64,000 bases of DNA from Pantoea agglomerans. GTDB lineage: Bacteria; Pseudomonadota; Gammaproteobacteria; Enterobacterales; Enterobacteriaceae. Of the stretch, positions 34,360 through 44,097 are shown piece by piece; position 1 is the first letter of the stretch, and every line of letters begins with the position of its first letter. The stretch spans positions 62,001-126,000 of the forward strand of contig NZ_CP083809.1 in NCBI RefSeq assembly GCF_020149765.1. Direction: 5' to 3'. A program made the translations under genes and the position numbers. The notes beneath the pieces are model-generated. The model worked only from the letters and a program-made list of their open reading frames with translations, was not told the origin of the DNA and searched no databases.

Positions 34360-35835
34360 ATGGCTAACTACTTCAACACACTGAATCTGCGCAACCAGTT
34401 AGCGCAGTTAGGCAAATGTCGCTTTATGGCGCGCGATGAATTCGCCGACGGCGCCAGCTTCCTGAAAGGGAAAAAAGTGGTCATCGTGGGCTGTGGCGCG
34501 CAGGGCCTTAACCAGGGTCTGAACATGCGTGATTCCGGTCTGGATGTCGCCTATGCGCTGCGCGCCGAAGCGATCGCCGAGAAGCGCGCCTCCTGGCGCA
34601 AGGCCACCGAGAACGGCTTTAAAGTCGGCACCTATGAAGAGCTGATCCCGCAGGCCGATCTGGTGGTCAACCTGACGCCGGACAAACAGCACTCTGCCGT
34701 AGTGCAGGCGGTACAGCCGCTGATGAAAGATGGCGCGGCGCTGGGCTACTCGCACGGCTTTAATATCGTTGAAGTAGGCGAAACCATCCGTAAAGACATC
34801 ACCGTTGTTATGGTGGCGCCGAAATGTCCGGGCACCGAAGTGCGCGAAGAGTACAAGCGCGGTTTCGGCGTACCAACGCTGATCGCCGTCCATCCGGAAA
34901 ACGATCCGAAAGGCGAAGGCATGGCGATAGCCAAAGCCTGGGCTGCCGCGACCGGTGGCGACCGTGCGGGCGTGCTGGAGTCCTCTTTTGTGGCGGAAGT
35001 GAAGTCAGATCTGATGGGCGAGCAGACTATTCTGTGCGGCATGCTGCAGGCCGGTTCGCTGCTCTGCTTCGACAAGCTGGTGGCGGAAGGTCACGACGCG
35101 GCCTACACCGAAAAACTGATCCAGTTCGGCTGGGAAACCATCACCGAATCCCTGAAGTTCGGCGGCATTACCCTGATGATGGATCGCCTCTCTAACCCGG
35201 CAAAACTGCGCGCTTATGCGCTGTCAGAGCAGCTGAAAGAGATTATGGCACCGCTGTTCCAGAAGCATATGGACGACATCATCTCCGGCGAATTCTCATC
35301 CGGCATGATGGCTGACTGGGCTAACGACGACAAAAACCTGCTGACCTGGCGTGAAGAGACCGGCAAAACTGCGTTTGAAAATGCGCCGCAGTATGAAGGC
35401 AAAATCGACGAGCAGGAGTACTACGATAAAGGCGTTCTGATGGTGGCAATGGTGAAAGCGGGCGTTGAGCTGGCGTTCGAAACCATGGTCGACGCGGGAA
35501 TTATCGAAGAGTCCGCTTACTATGAGTCGCTGCACGAGCTGCCGCTGATCGCCAACACCATCGCGCGTAAGCGTCTGTATGAGATGAACGTGGTGATCTC
35601 CGACACCGCCGAGTATGGTAACTACCTGTTCTCCTTCGCCGCAGTACCGCTGCTGAAAGAGTTTATGACCACGCTGCAGCCGGGCGATCTGGGCAAAGCG
35701 ATTGAAGGCACTCAGGTTGATAACGCGCAGCTGCGCGACGTCAACGAGGCGATTCGCCAGCATCCGATCGAAGCGGTTGGCCGTAAACTGCGCGGCTACA
35801 TGACCGATATGAAGCGTATCGCCGTCGCCAGCTAA
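34360..35835 (+). CDS. ilvC: Ketol-acid reductoisomerase (class II)
   Basis: Isomerises and reduces acetolactate or acetohydroxybutyrate with NADPH and Mg2+. The 491-residue length with a duplicated C-terminal knotted domain marks the enterobacterial class II form. The Rossmann motif [14 protein letters not shown] is at about residues 43-56, and [13 protein letters not shown] follows. It is transcribed alone, with IlvY operators upstream and a strong terminator after it. Confidence 0.98.
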   Translation: MANYFNTLNLRNQLAQLGKCRFMARDEFADGASFLKGKKVVIVGCGAQGLNQGLNMRDSGLDVAYALRAEAIAEKRASWRKATENGFKVGTYEELIPQADLVVNLTPDKQHSAVVQAVQPLMKDGAALGYSHGFNIVEVGETIRKDITVVMVAPKCPGTEVREEYKRGFGVPTLIAVHPENDPKGEGMAIAKAWAAATGGDRAGVLESSFVAEVKSDLMGEQTILCGMLQAGSLLCFDKLVAEGHDAAYTEKLIQFGWETITESLKFGGITLMMDRLSNPAKLRAYALSEQLKEIMAPLFQKHMDDIISGEFSSGMMADWANDDKNLLTWREETGKTAFENAPQYEGKIDEQEYYDKGVLMVAMVKAGVELAFETMVDAGIIEESAYYESLHELPLIANTIARKRLYEMNVVISDTAEYGNYLFSFAAVPLLKEFMTTLQPGDLGKAIEGTQVDNAQLRDVNEAIRQHPIEAVGRKLRGYMTDMKRIAVAS

Positions 35836-35860
35836 GCCAGACACCACTCTTTTCAGCACT

Positions 35861-35888
35861 GCAAAACCCCGGCTTGCCGGGGTTTTGC
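35861..35888 (+). terminator. ilvC terminator
   Basis: Long perfect stem GCAAAACCCCGGC/GCCGGGGTTTTGC with a minimal loop, followed by TTTT, 25 bp after the ilvC stop. Confidence 0.92.
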
Positions 35889-35913
35889 TTTTCAGGCCCT
35901 CACTTCTTTCACC

Positions 35914-36912
35914 TCAGGCATTCACGCCCTTCATCCCCTCTGCCGAATAGCGGGCGCCCTGCACCTGAACGCGCTGGTGGAGGGCGTTCAGCAGCGCCAC
36001 GTCCGCCGCCTCCAGAGCCACCTGCGCCGCCTGGGCATTTTCCATCAGGTAGGCGATCCGTTTCGTGCCGGGGATCGGCACCAGCTTCGCGTACTGCGCC
36101 AGCAGCCAGGCCAGCGCTATCTGACCTGGCGTGCAGCCATACTTCTCCGCCAGTGGCCGCACTGCGCTCAGCAGCGCGGCGTTATGATCGAGGCTGGCCT
36201 GCTGAAAGCGCCCGTTATTTTTACGGAAGTCGCCTTCAGCAAAGTCGCTGTTGCGCAGATATTTGCCGGTCAGGAAACCGCGTCCCAGCGGCGAGTAGGC
36301 AACAAGGCCGATATCCAGCGCCTTAACCGTTGGCAGGATCGCCTCCTCAACGTCGCGCGTCCACAGGGAATATTCGGTCTGCAGGGCGGCGACGGGATGA
36401 ACGGCGTGCGCGCGGCGCAGAGTCGCGGCAGAGACTTCGCATAGCCCGATATGGTTTATCTTTCCCTCCTTCACCAGGCGGCTCAGGCACGCCATGCTCT
36501 CTTCAATCGGCGTCGCCTGGCTGACGCGGTGGAGGTAGAAAAGATCGATACGCTCAACGCCCAGTCGCTTAAGGGAGTCGTGGCAGCAGCGGGTAATATA
36601 GTCCGGCCGGTTATTGATGGTGCGGCTGTAAGCCTCGTCGGGCGCGCGTTCAATGCCGCACTTGGTGGCGACCTTAAACCGGGCGCGCGTGGCGCTATTC
36701 AGTCCGGCAAGAAACTGCCCGATAAGCGTTTCATTGTGGCCGCGTCCATACTGATCCGCCGTATCAATAAAGGTCTGGCCCAGCTCGATAAGTTTATGCA
36801 AAACACGCAGCGACTGCGCGTCGTCCGCAGCGCCGTAGAATTCGCTGAGGCCCATTGCGCCATAGCCAATGGCGCTCACCTCTAAGGTTTTTGCTAAGTC
36901 ACGCGTTTTCAT
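35914..36912 (-). CDS. Aldo/keto reductase
   Basis: 332-residue NADPH-dependent oxidoreductase of the AKR superfamily, closest in look to the YajO/IolS/AKR13 type. The catalytic tetrad is complete: Asp50 and Tyr55 (FIDTADQYG), Lys84 (VATKCG) and His128 (YLHRV). The C-terminal cofactor motif is VPIPGTKR. The physiological substrate cannot be told from sequence. It is convergent with ilvC and follows a LysR gene on the same strand by 81 bp, a likely regulator. E. coli has a different gene next to ilvC here. Confidence 0.9.
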   Translation of the reverse strand: MKTRDLAKTLEVSAIGYGAMGLSEFYGAADDAQSLRVLHKLIELGQTFIDTADQYGRGHNETLIGQFLAGLNSATRARFKVATKCGIERAPDEAYSRTINNRPDYITRCCHDSLKRLGVERIDLFYLHRVSQATPIEESMACLSRLVKEGKINHIGLCEVSAATLRRAHAVHPVAALQTEYSLWTRDVEEAILPTVKALDIGLVAYSPLGRGFLTGKYLRNSDFAEGDFRKNNGRFQQASLDHNAALLSAVRPLAEKYGCTPGQIALAWLLAQYAKLVPIPGTKRIAYLMENAQAAQVALEAADVALLNALHQRVQVQGARYSAEGMKGVNA

Positions 36913-36993
36913 TATCCCTCCTGTTGTCCTGTTGCGATTCTTTCACCAGGGGGAGCAGCAGGGAATTGCTGTTTTTGTGATGCTGAAAAGGTA

Positions 36994-37914
36994 TTAAGGC
37001 GCGCCGTCGCTCAGCCTCGCCAGCGCCTGCAGGAGCGCCGGACGCACGTCGTCATGGCGCGTGGCGGCGTAGACGTCGATATTCAGCTGCTGCGCCTGGC
37101 TATCGCGCAGCGGCCGATAGCACAACCCGGCCTGATTAAAGGCGCACTTTGACTGCGGCAGCAGGGCGAATCCCTTGCCGCGGGCGATATGCGCCAGCAT
37201 CGTCAGGGTATCGTCAGGCTCTTTAACCTTTTTCAACGGCGCTGGCAGCTGCGCGAAAACTTTCTCGCATTTATCGTAGAAGGCGGGGTTGGCGCGCCTG
37301 GCAAACCAGAACAGCGGCAGATCGCTGACCTCATCGAGCGAGACCTGATGCTGGCGACTGGCGGGGTGCGTGGTCGGCAGCGCGATAAGCAGCGGCTCGC
37401 GGCAGATCCAGCGATAGCGGACGCTCTCTTCATTGCCTGCGCCTTTCTCGCCGGTCAGCACCAGATCCAGCCTGTTCTGCGTCAGACACTGCAGCAGCCG
37501 GGCGGAGGTCAGATCGGGCGAGTCGATATCATCGCCGGCATTCAGCTGCGCCAGCCGCGCACCGACAGGCGGTATACGGGTAAAGTCCAGCGTTCGGGTC
37601 AGCCCGATGCGCAGACGCGCCTGACGGGAGAGAGCGTCGGCGTGAAGGGCGCTGAGAGCCTCGAGAATGCTCTCCGCTCTGGCGACCAGCGCGCGCCCGG
37701 CCTCGGTCAGGCTCACCGCGTGGGTGCTGCGGCTAAAAAGCTGCTGGTGGAGCAGGGCTTCCAGGCTCTGAATATGACGCGTCAGCGGCGGCTGGGTCAT
37801 GCTGAGGCGCTCGGCGGCGCGGCGAAAATTGAGCTCGTGCGCGACGGCGAGGAAACACTGGAGTTGTTTAACGCTGGGAAGGGTATTGCTAATCAGGTGA
37901 GCTGCCGTCGCCAT
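36994..37914 (-). CDS. LysR-family transcriptional regulator
   Basis: 306-residue LysR regulator. The winged helix-turn-helix is at about residues 17-55 (ELNFRRAAERLSMTQPPLTRHIQ), in the CatR/BenM-like pattern with proline pairs. The rest is a periplasmic-binding-like effector domain. Target and inducer are unknown; the aldo/keto reductase gene just downstream is the natural candidate. A leftward terminator belonging to yhjE lies upstream. Confidence 0.88.
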   Translation of the reverse strand: MATAAHLISNTLPSVKQLQCFLAVAHELNFRRAAERLSMTQPPLTRHIQSLEALLHQQLFSRSTHAVSLTEAGRALVARAESILEALSALHADALSRQARLRIGLTRTLDFTRIPPVGARLAQLNAGDDIDSPDLTSARLLQCLTQNRLDLVLTGEKGAGNEESVRYRWICREPLLIALPTTHPASRQHQVSLDEVSDLPLFWFARRANPAFYDKCEKVFAQLPAPLKKVKEPDDTLTMLAHIARGKGFALLPQSKCAFNQAGLCYRPLRDSQAQQLNIDVYAATRHDDVRPALLQALARLSDGAP

Positions 37915-37961
37915 GGTTCTTTTCCTGCATAACGAAACAGCGGGAACTATACCATGAGGTA

Positions 37962-37983
37962 AAACCCGGCCTTAGCCGGGTTT
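37962..37983 (-). terminator. yhjE terminator
   Basis: 9-bp stem AAACCCGGC/GCCGGGTTT with loop CTTA; on the minus strand it is followed by TTTT, beginning 12 bp after the yhjE stop. Confidence 0.78.
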
Positions 37984-37994
37984 ACTGTTTCCTG

Positions 37995-39329
37995 TTACAC
38001 CGCTTCGTAGAGCGTCTGATGGCGCGTCTCTTTACAGGCGATCAGCGCAATCAGCGTCAGCGCTGCCATCGAGGCCAGGTAGTAGCCTACCGCCTGCAAA
38101 CCGTAGTGGGCGTTGAGCCAGGTGGCGATATAGGGCGCAACCGAGGCGCCGAGAATCGACGACAGGTTGTAGGAGAAAGAGGCACCGGTATAACGCACTT
38201 CAGTCGGGAACAGTTCCGGCAGCAGCGCGCCCATCGGGCCGAAGGTCAGCCCCATCACGCTCAGGCCGAGCAGCAGGAAGGCCATCACCAGCGCTTGTGA
38301 ACCGGAACCCAGCATCGACGGGAACAGGAAGGCGAAGGCGATAATCATCAGCGTAATCACGATCATGGTCTTACGGCGGCCAAAGCGATCCGCCAGCAGA
38401 CCAGCGATCGGCACCATCACGCCGAAGCCAATAACCGCCATCATCAGCATCCAGAGAAAGCTGTTGCGCGAAAAGCCGAGGCCCGTTGGCGCCGGCGCGG
38501 TGCCGTAGCTCATTGAGTAGACCGTCATAATGTAGAACAGCGTATAGGTCGCCAGCATGATAAAGGTGCCGAGGATGGTCGCGGTAAGATGCTTGCTCAG
38601 CAGCGCAGCGATCGGCACCCGTACCTGTTTCTTCTCTTTCTGCACCTTCGCGAAGACCGGGCTTTCATGCAGCGAAACGCGCACATAGAGGCCGATAATC
38701 ACCAGCACCGCCGAGAGGATAAAGGGCACGCGCCAGCCCCACTGCATAAACTGCTCGTCCGTCAGCAGCCAGGAGAGCAGCAGAAAAGTGCCGTTGGCGA
38801 AGAAGAAGCCGATCGGTGCGCCCAGCTGCGGAAAAGAGCCGTAGAGCGCGCGTTTTTTCGCCGGCGCGTTTTCCGTCGCCAGCAGCGCCGCGCCGCCCCA
38901 CTCACCGCCGAGGCCCAGCCCCTGGCCAAAACGCGCCAGCGCCAGCAGCAGCGGCGCCGCGACGCCAATCGACTGGTAGCCCGGCAGCAGGCCGATAATC
39001 ACGGTAGAGATGCCCATCGTCAGCAGCGAGGCCACCAGCGTCGCCTTACGGCCCACGCGGTCGCCGAAGTGGCCGAAAAGCGCAGAGCCGATCGGGCGCG
39101 CCACAAAGGCGATGGCGAAGGTCGCCAGCGACTGCAGCGTCGCCACGGTATTATCGCCCTGCGGGAAGAAAATATGAGGAAAAACAATCACCGCCGCCGT
39201 GGCGTAGATATAGAAATCGAAGAATTCAATGGCGGTACCGACCAGCGAGGCCACCACGACCTTGCCGCGAGAGTTTACCGGCGTTTCGTCTTGTGACTTT
39301 TTCAGGGATTCTGTGATGGAGGCTTGCAT
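37995..39329 (-). CDS. yhjE: MFS transporter YhjE
   Basis: 444-residue inner-membrane symporter of the metabolite:H+ symporter group of the major facilitator superfamily, with 12 predicted helices. The family loop motif GHFGDRVGRKATLV lies between helices 2 and 3 and LADRFGRRKTM between 8 and 9. The sequence is very close to E. coli YhjE over most of its length. The substrate is unknown; relatives carry organic acids such as shikimate or ketoglutarate. It is on the same strand as yhjD and yhjC, in the same relative order as in E. coli. Confidence 0.93.
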   Translation of the reverse strand: MQASITESLKKSQDETPVNSRGKVVVASLVGTAIEFFDFYIYATAAVIVFPHIFFPQGDNTVATLQSLATFAIAFVARPIGSALFGHFGDRVGRKATLVASLLTMGISTVIIGLLPGYQSIGVAAPLLLALARFGQGLGLGGEWGGAALLATENAPAKKRALYGSFPQLGAPIGFFFANGTFLLLSWLLTDEQFMQWGWRVPFILSAVLVIIGLYVRVSLHESPVFAKVQKEKKQVRVPIAALLSKHLTATILGTFIMLATYTLFYIMTVYSMSYGTAPAPTGLGFSRNSFLWMLMMAVIGFGVMVPIAGLLADRFGRRKTMIVITLMIIAFAFLFPSMLGSGSQALVMAFLLLGLSVMGLTFGPMGALLPELFPTEVRYTGASFSYNLSSILGASVAPYIATWLNAHYGLQAVGYYLASMAALTLIALIACKETRHQTLYEAV

Positions 39330-39528
39330 AACTGTTTCTTAATTGTAAATAGAGACCAGGAATATTACGCACCTCCCAGAGCGCATTCAACGCTGATAAA
39401 CCGCGTCAGAACGGGCTTTTTCGGCGAAAAAGTGGATAATTTGTGCTGAAATGGAAAGCGTGGATTAAGGCAGGGAGAAGCCCACCTTTTGCAGCGGGAA
39501 TCTCTATAAAAGGGGTAAATAAAAGTGA

Positions 39529-39575
39529 CCCTTCAGCTATTCATCCTGCTGTCTGGTTGAAAAATAGCCGAAGGG
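39529..39575. repeat. Inverted repeat in the yhjE-yhjD spacer
   Basis: Arms CCCTTCAGCTATT (39529-39541) and AATAGCCGAAGGG (39563-39575) pair with one mismatch across a 21-nt loop, downstream of the yhjD stop on the minus strand and preceding a T-containing stretch. It could be a weak yhjD terminator or an operator for yhjE. The rest of the 275-bp spacer shows no gene. Confidence 0.5.
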
Positions 39576-39604
39576 AGAAATTTTTCGCTGCCGGTAACCT
39601 TTTT

Positions 39605-40621
39605 TTACACCTGACGATGCGAGGCGCGACGCGAGTCCGGCATTTGCGGATCGTCTTTATACTTCGCGGTGGCGATCCAGGCGGCGCAGAACAGCGTCAG
39701 ACGGGCGAAGAAGTAGAAGAACGCCATCAGACCCAGCACCGAGCCGAAGGCGGCACCCGAGGGCGACGAAGCGAGCTTGGGCAGCGTCAGCGTCATCACG
39801 AACTTGATAACCTCAAAGCCGATCGCCGCCAGCAGCGTGCCGCGAAACAGCGCTTTCTTACGCGGCTTGTGGCGCGGCAGGATCCAGAAAATCCACAGGA
39901 ACAGCAGATAGTTGGCCATAATCGAAATGGCCAGCGCTATGGCGGTCATCGCCGGGCGCAGCCACTCGATATCTGCCAGCCCCAGCGCGTTGACGATTGC
40001 TGCCTGCGCCGCGCCAGCGATAGAGGTCAGCGACAGGGTGATCACCAGCGCCAGCATCAGGCCGATCAGCGAAATCAGGTCGCGCAGATACTTTTTCCAG
40101 AACTTCTCCTGATCGTCCGGCGTGCGCTCCCAGACGTCGCGCGACTGGGCGCGCACCGCTTCGCGCAGGTTGCCCATCCAGTTAATGCCGGAGTAGAGCG
40201 CCAGCAGCAGACCGGTAATACCCACGGTGGCGCGCTGCTGGATGGCGGTGTTTACCGTATTCTTCAGCGTCGTAGCGAGCGTAGGATCGCTGATGCTGTT
40301 AACGATCTTCGTGATCAGCTGCGACAGCAGATCCTGGTTCGACGCCAGCACAAACCCGACGGCGGCGAAAGAGACCATCAGGATCGGGATGAGCGATAAA
40401 AACGAAAAGTAGGTAATGGCCGCGCCGAACTGGCTGCCCAGGCGATCGTTGAAGCGCTCCAGCGCGCGAATAAAGTGCGCCACCGCCGGAATCGCCTGAA
40501 ACCAGGCGGCAAAGCGCGATACGCGACGAATCGAGCCGTCAACGGTTTTATTGCCGGTCTGAATATCGATCAGCGGTTTAGGTTGCTCGGGATTATTCGG
40601 GGTTTCCTGTTTGTCCGTCAT
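39605..40621 (-). CDS. yhjD: Inner membrane protein YhjD (BrkB/YihY family)
   Basis: 338-residue integral membrane protein with about six hydrophobic segments and charged ends. The core GAAITYFSFLSLIPILMVSFAA-type segment and FGSVLGLMAFFYFFARLTL are nearly identical to E. coli YhjD. In E. coli a point mutation in yhjD can suppress the lethality of lacking mature LPS, which implicates it in lipid A precursor transport, possibly as an alternative lipid flippase. Gene order matches E. coli yhjC-D-E. Confidence 0.92.
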   Translation of the reverse strand: MTDKQETPNNPEQPKPLIDIQTGNKTVDGSIRRVSRFAAWFQAIPAVAHFIRALERFNDRLGSQFGAAITYFSFLSLIPILMVSFAAVGFVLASNQDLLSQLITKIVNSISDPTLATTLKNTVNTAIQQRATVGITGLLLALYSGINWMGNLREAVRAQSRDVWERTPDDQEKFWKKYLRDLISLIGLMLALVITLSLTSIAGAAQAAIVNALGLADIEWLRPAMTAIALAISIMANYLLFLWIFWILPRHKPRKKALFRGTLLAAIGFEVIKFVMTLTLPKLASSPSGAAFGSVLGLMAFFYFFARLTLFCAAWIATAKYKDDPQMPDSRRASHRQV

Positions 40622-40666
40622 AGACAGTTATCATCCTGCTTTACGTGAAAAGGCAATTATAGCCGC

Positions 40667-41566
40667 TCAGGTGACATACTCCTGTAGTACCTGACTCAGC
40701 CACTCCATAAACACGCGCACGCGCCGCGCCACATTGCGCCGATGGGGATAGAGCAGAGAGATGGGCATCGGCTTCGCCGGAAAGGCGTGCAGCACTTCCA
40801 CCAGCTGGCCAGACTCCAGCAGCGGATAGATGCCCATCGCCGGCACCTGAATAATGCCCAGTCCCGCCATGCAGGCGGCGCGATAGGTTTCCGTGCTGTT
40901 GACCGTCACAACGCCGCCGGTTTGCACGTAGTGGCACTGCTTGCCGTCAAAATATTCAAAGCCGGGCGAAGGCTGGCCGAGCTGCTGCGTGTAGTGAACC
41001 ATCGCGTGCGACGACAGCTCCTCCAGCCGCGTCGGCATGCCGAAACGGGAAAGGTAGCCGGGGCTGGCGCAGTTAATCAAGGTGTAGGTGCCGATTTTTC
41101 GCGCAATCAGGCCGGAGTCTTTTAGCTCGCCGACGCGGATAACGCAGTCGAAACCTTCGCGGATCACATCCACCATGCGGTCGCTGCTGCTCAGCTCGAT
41201 TTCCACGCCGGGATAGTGCTGCAAAAATTCCGGCAGGCGCGGCAGGATAAAGCCGGTCGCCATCGCTACCGACATATCGACGCGCAGCTTGCCGCTCAGC
41301 GTAGCGGGATCGTGCTGAAACAGGCTATCCATATCGTCGATCATCGACAACAGATCCAGGCAGCGATCGTAGTAGACCAGCCCATCCTGGGTAAGCTGCA
41401 CGCGCCGCGTGGTGCGATGCAGCAGCCGCGTACCCATCTGATTTTCCAGCGCCTGCAGCTGGCGCGACACGCTGCCTTTTGGCAGGCCCAGACTTTCCGC
41501 CGCTCGGGTAAAACTGCCCATTTCCGCCACCCGCACAAAAACCTGCATTGCGTGAATTTTGTCCAT
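40667..41566 (-). CDS. yhjC: LysR-family regulator YhjC
   Basis: About 299-residue LysR regulator, with the helix-turn-helix at residues 17-40 (SFTRAAESLGLPKGSVSRQLQ). The sequence follows E. coli YhjC through the effector domain and it sits upstream of yhjD. An alternative start three codons earlier (41575) adds MNN. It is divergent from an SDR gene across a 106-115 bp gap, so it may control that gene as well as itself. Confidence 0.8.
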   Translation of the reverse strand: MDKIHAMQVFVRVAEMGSFTRAAESLGLPKGSVSRQLQALENQMGTRLLHRTTRRVQLTQDGLVYYDRCLDLLSMIDDMDSLFQHDPATLSGKLRVDMSVAMATGFILPRLPEFLQHYPGVEIELSSSDRMVDVIREGFDCVIRVGELKDSGLIARKIGTYTLINCASPGYLSRFGMPTRLEELSSHAMVHYTQQLGQPSPGFEYFDGKQCHYVQTGGVVTVNSTETYRAACMAGLGIIQVPAMGIYPLLESGQLVEVLHAFPAKPMPISLLYPHRRNVARRVRVFMEWLSQVLQEYVT

Positions 41567-41681
41567 GTTGTTCACCGATTGTTGTTGTAAGTGAAACAGT
41601 GCTGCGTATTTCCTGCCATTTATAGATCAATTATTGGGGAATATCCTGATTTGGTGTTCAATTTTGCAACAGGATCGAAAC

Positions 41682-42440
41682 ATGAGTAATAAAATTGCAC
41701 TTATTACCGGCGCCAACCGCGGTTTAGGCAAGAATGCGGCGTTAAAACTGGCTGCAAAAGGCGTCGATATCCTTTTTACCTGGCGCAGCCATGAAGAAGA
41801 GGCGCAGGCGTTAATTACTGCAATCGAGGCGCTGGGCGGTCGCGCAGCCGCGCTGCAGCTGGATGTAGGCGACAGCGGCCAGTTCAGCGGCTTTGTCGCG
41901 CAGGTCAAACAGACGCTGGAAAATGGATGGCAGCGCGACCGCTTTGATTATTTAATAAACAACGCCGGTCATGGTCACTATAAGCCATTTAGCGAGACCA
42001 CAGAGGAAGAGTTTGACGCGCTGGTTAACGTTCATTTTAAAGGGCCCTATTTTCTGACGCAGAAACTGCTGCCGCTGATCAACGACGGTGGCCGCATTTT
42101 GAATATCTCCAGCGGGCTGACGCGCATGACCTACCCAGGCTCCGCCACTTACGCCTCCGTTAAAGGCGCGATGGAGGTGCTGACGCGCTATCAGGCGAAA
42201 GAGCTGGGCGAACGGCGCATTCGCGTTAATATTTTGGCGCCGGGGGCTATCGAGACCGACTTCGGCGGCGGACGCGTGCGCGACAATAAAGAGATTAACG
42301 ACACCATTGCGGCGCTTACCGCGCTGGGGCGCGTGGGGCAGCCGGACGATATCGGCGACGCCATCACCGCGATTCTCAGCGAGGAGAGCGGCTGGATCAC
42401 GGCGCAGCGCATTGAGGCGTCAGGCGGCCAGGCGTTATAA
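41682..42440 (+). CDS. Short-chain dehydrogenase/reductase
   Basis: 252-residue classical SDR. The NAD(P)-binding motif TGANRGLG is at 9-16, NNAG at 93-96 and the catalytic triad at Ser144, Tyr157, Lys161 (YASVK). The substrate is unknown. The start MSNKIALITG follows AGGATCG; the frame is open a further 48 nt but without a ribosome binding site. It is divergent from the LysR gene, the usual layout of a regulator and its target. Confidence 0.92.
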   Translation: MSNKIALITGANRGLGKNAALKLAAKGVDILFTWRSHEEEAQALITAIEALGGRAAALQLDVGDSGQFSGFVAQVKQTLENGWQRDRFDYLINNAGHGHYKPFSETTEEEFDALVNVHFKGPYFLTQKLLPLINDGGRILNISSGLTRMTYPGSATYASVKGAMEVLTRYQAKELGERRIRVNILAPGAIETDFGGGRVRDNKEINDTIAALTALGRVGQPDDIGDAITAILSEESGWITAQRIEASGGQAL

Positions 42441-42446
42441 GCTACG

Positions 42447-42474
42447 GATACGCACCAGGGATAAGGTGCGTATC
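42447..42474. terminator. Hairpin between convergent SDR and PhzF-family genes
   Basis: Perfect 10-bp stem GATACGCACC/GGTGCGTATC with an 8-nt loop, starting 7 bp after the SDR stop codon. There is no T-run on either side, so it is a weak bidirectional terminator or an RNA-stabilising element. Confidence 0.55.
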
Positions 42475-42523
42475 TGCGCGGGCTTATCTCCTCCACGGCG
42501 GTGCCGGCAATGCAGCGTCAGCG

Positions 42524-43372
42524 CTACAGCGCAATGGTGCCATCAATTACCGTGACGGTCTTACCGCCGATCCAGATTTGGTCGCCTTCGAAGCGCACCG
42601 ATACGCGCCCTTCACGCCCGATTGCCGTACCCTGACGCGTCCGGTAATCGCGCATCTGACCCTGCGCGGCAAAGTAGCGCGCCAGGCAGGCGTTGGCGCT
42701 GCCGGTAATGGGATCTTCCGTCAGGCTGCCGTTCTCCACCAGCAGGCCGCGCACTTCATACTGCTCGCTTTCGCCGTGCGGCAGCGGGCCGAACGGCATC
42801 ACGCCGGTAACATCCGCGTGGGCGAGCAGGCGCTGCAGATCGCTGACGGCGGGCTGAATCGCCAGCACCGCCTCGGCGCTAATCATCGGGATAAGCAGCC
42901 AGCGGATACTCATATCGACCACGGCGGGCGTTTGCGTGGTGTCGAACAGCTCGCAGCCGAGCGCATTGCTCATCAGCGCGTCGGTAAAGGGAGCGATCGT
43001 CGCCTCTGGAGCGGCAAACGCCAGCGAACCCCCGGCGCCGATGCTGATCGTCACGTTGCCGACGCCGCACTCCTGCACCATCCTGCCAGGTTGCTTCGTC
43101 GGCCAGCCCGCTTCCAGCAGCGCATGCGCGGTGCCCAGCGTCGGGTGTCCGGCAAACGGCAGTTCACCCTCAACGGTAAAGATGCGCACGCGGTAGTCAG
43201 CTTCCTGGTGCTGCGGCGGCAGCACAAAGGTCGTTTCAGACAGATTTGTCCAGCGGGCGATGGCCTGAAGCTGCGCGTCGCTCAGGCCCTGCGCATCCAT
43301 AATCACCGCCAGCGGATTGCCGTTGAACGCGGACGAGGTAAAGACATCTACTTGCTTAAAGGCGACGTTCAT
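42524..43372 (-). CDS. PhzF family isomerase/epimerase
   Basis: 282-residue protein with the two-half diaminopimelate-epimerase-like fold of the PhzF family (E. coli YddE type). The conserved catalytic glutamate lies in TNLSETTFVLPP, and GELPFAGHPTLGTAHAL and GSANACLARYF are family signatures. The reaction is unknown. The start MNVAFKQVDVF follows AAAGGAG; a longer frame is not conserved. It is divergent from a glutathione S-transferase gene 98 bp away. Confidence 0.9.
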   Translation of the reverse strand: MNVAFKQVDVFTSSAFNGNPLAVIMDAQGLSDAQLQAIARWTNLSETTFVLPPQHQEADYRVRIFTVEGELPFAGHPTLGTAHALLEAGWPTKQPGRMVQECGVGNVTISIGAGGSLAFAAPEATIAPFTDALMSNALGCELFDTTQTPAVVDMSIRWLLIPMISAEAVLAIQPAVSDLQRLLAHADVTGVMPFGPLPHGESEQYEVRGLLVENGSLTEDPITGSANACLARYFAAQGQMRDYRTRQGTAIGREGRVSVRFEGDQIWIGGKTVTVIDGTIAL

Positions 43373-43470
43373 TATTGCTCCTTTCTCAACAGGGCATTTC
43401 CACGCCCGACATTTGCGTTTATGGCCTGACAGGGTTATCAATATGTTAACAATTCCTGCAGGAGACCGTT

Positions 43471-44097
43471 ATGCTGAAAATTCTTGGGCGCGACTCGTCA
43501 ATTAACGTGCGTAAAGTGCTCTGGCTCTGCGACGAGCTGGATCTCGACTTCGAGCGCGAAGAAGAGTGGGGCGTGGAACCTGACTCGCTGCGCAAGCCGG
43601 AATTTCTCGCCCTTAACCCGAACGCCCTGATCCCGGTCGTTATCGACGACGACTTCGTGCTGTGGGAGTCGAACGCCATCCTGCGCTATCTGGCCAACGC
43701 CTATGAGGGCGACTGGCTCTATCCGCAAAATCCGCGCGCCCGCGCGCCGATCGATCAGTGGATGGACTGGCAGTCCACCGAACTCAATACCTCCTGGCGC
43801 TACGCCTTTATGTCGCTGGTGCGCAACTCGCCCGCGCATCAGGATCCGCGTCTGCTGGCGGCGGCCTGCAAAGGGTGGGCGCACACCATGGGCATCCTTA
43901 ACCAGCAGCTGGAGAAAACCGGACGCTATGTGGCGGGCCGTAACTTCACCCTGGCGGATATCGGCGTCGGGCTGGCGGTCAACCGCTGGTATGAAACCCC
44001 GCTGGATCATCCCAGCCTGCCTGCGGTGCGTAATTACTACGAACGCCTGACCGAGCGCCATCCCTACACCGTCTGGGGCCGCAACGGCAAACCCTGA
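43471..44097 (+). CDS. Glutathione S-transferase family protein
   Basis: 208-residue GST. The N-terminal thioredoxin-like domain has the early SSINVRKV segment at the usual catalytic position, the cis-proline ALIPVVIDD and the glutathione-binding WESNAILRYLA. The all-helical C-terminal domain starts near residue 90. It resembles E. coli GstB/YliJ. It conjugates or reduces unidentified electrophiles. Its 3' end overlaps convergent mocR-type gene by 34 bp. Confidence 0.9.
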   Translation: MLKILGRDSSINVRKVLWLCDELDLDFEREEEWGVEPDSLRKPEFLALNPNALIPVVIDDDFVLWESNAILRYLANAYEGDWLYPQNPRARAPIDQWMDWQSTELNTSWRYAFMSLVRNSPAHQDPRLLAAACKGWAHTMGILNQQLEKTGRYVAGRNFTLADIGVGLAVNRWYETPLDHPSLPAVRNYYERLTERHPYTVWGRNGKP

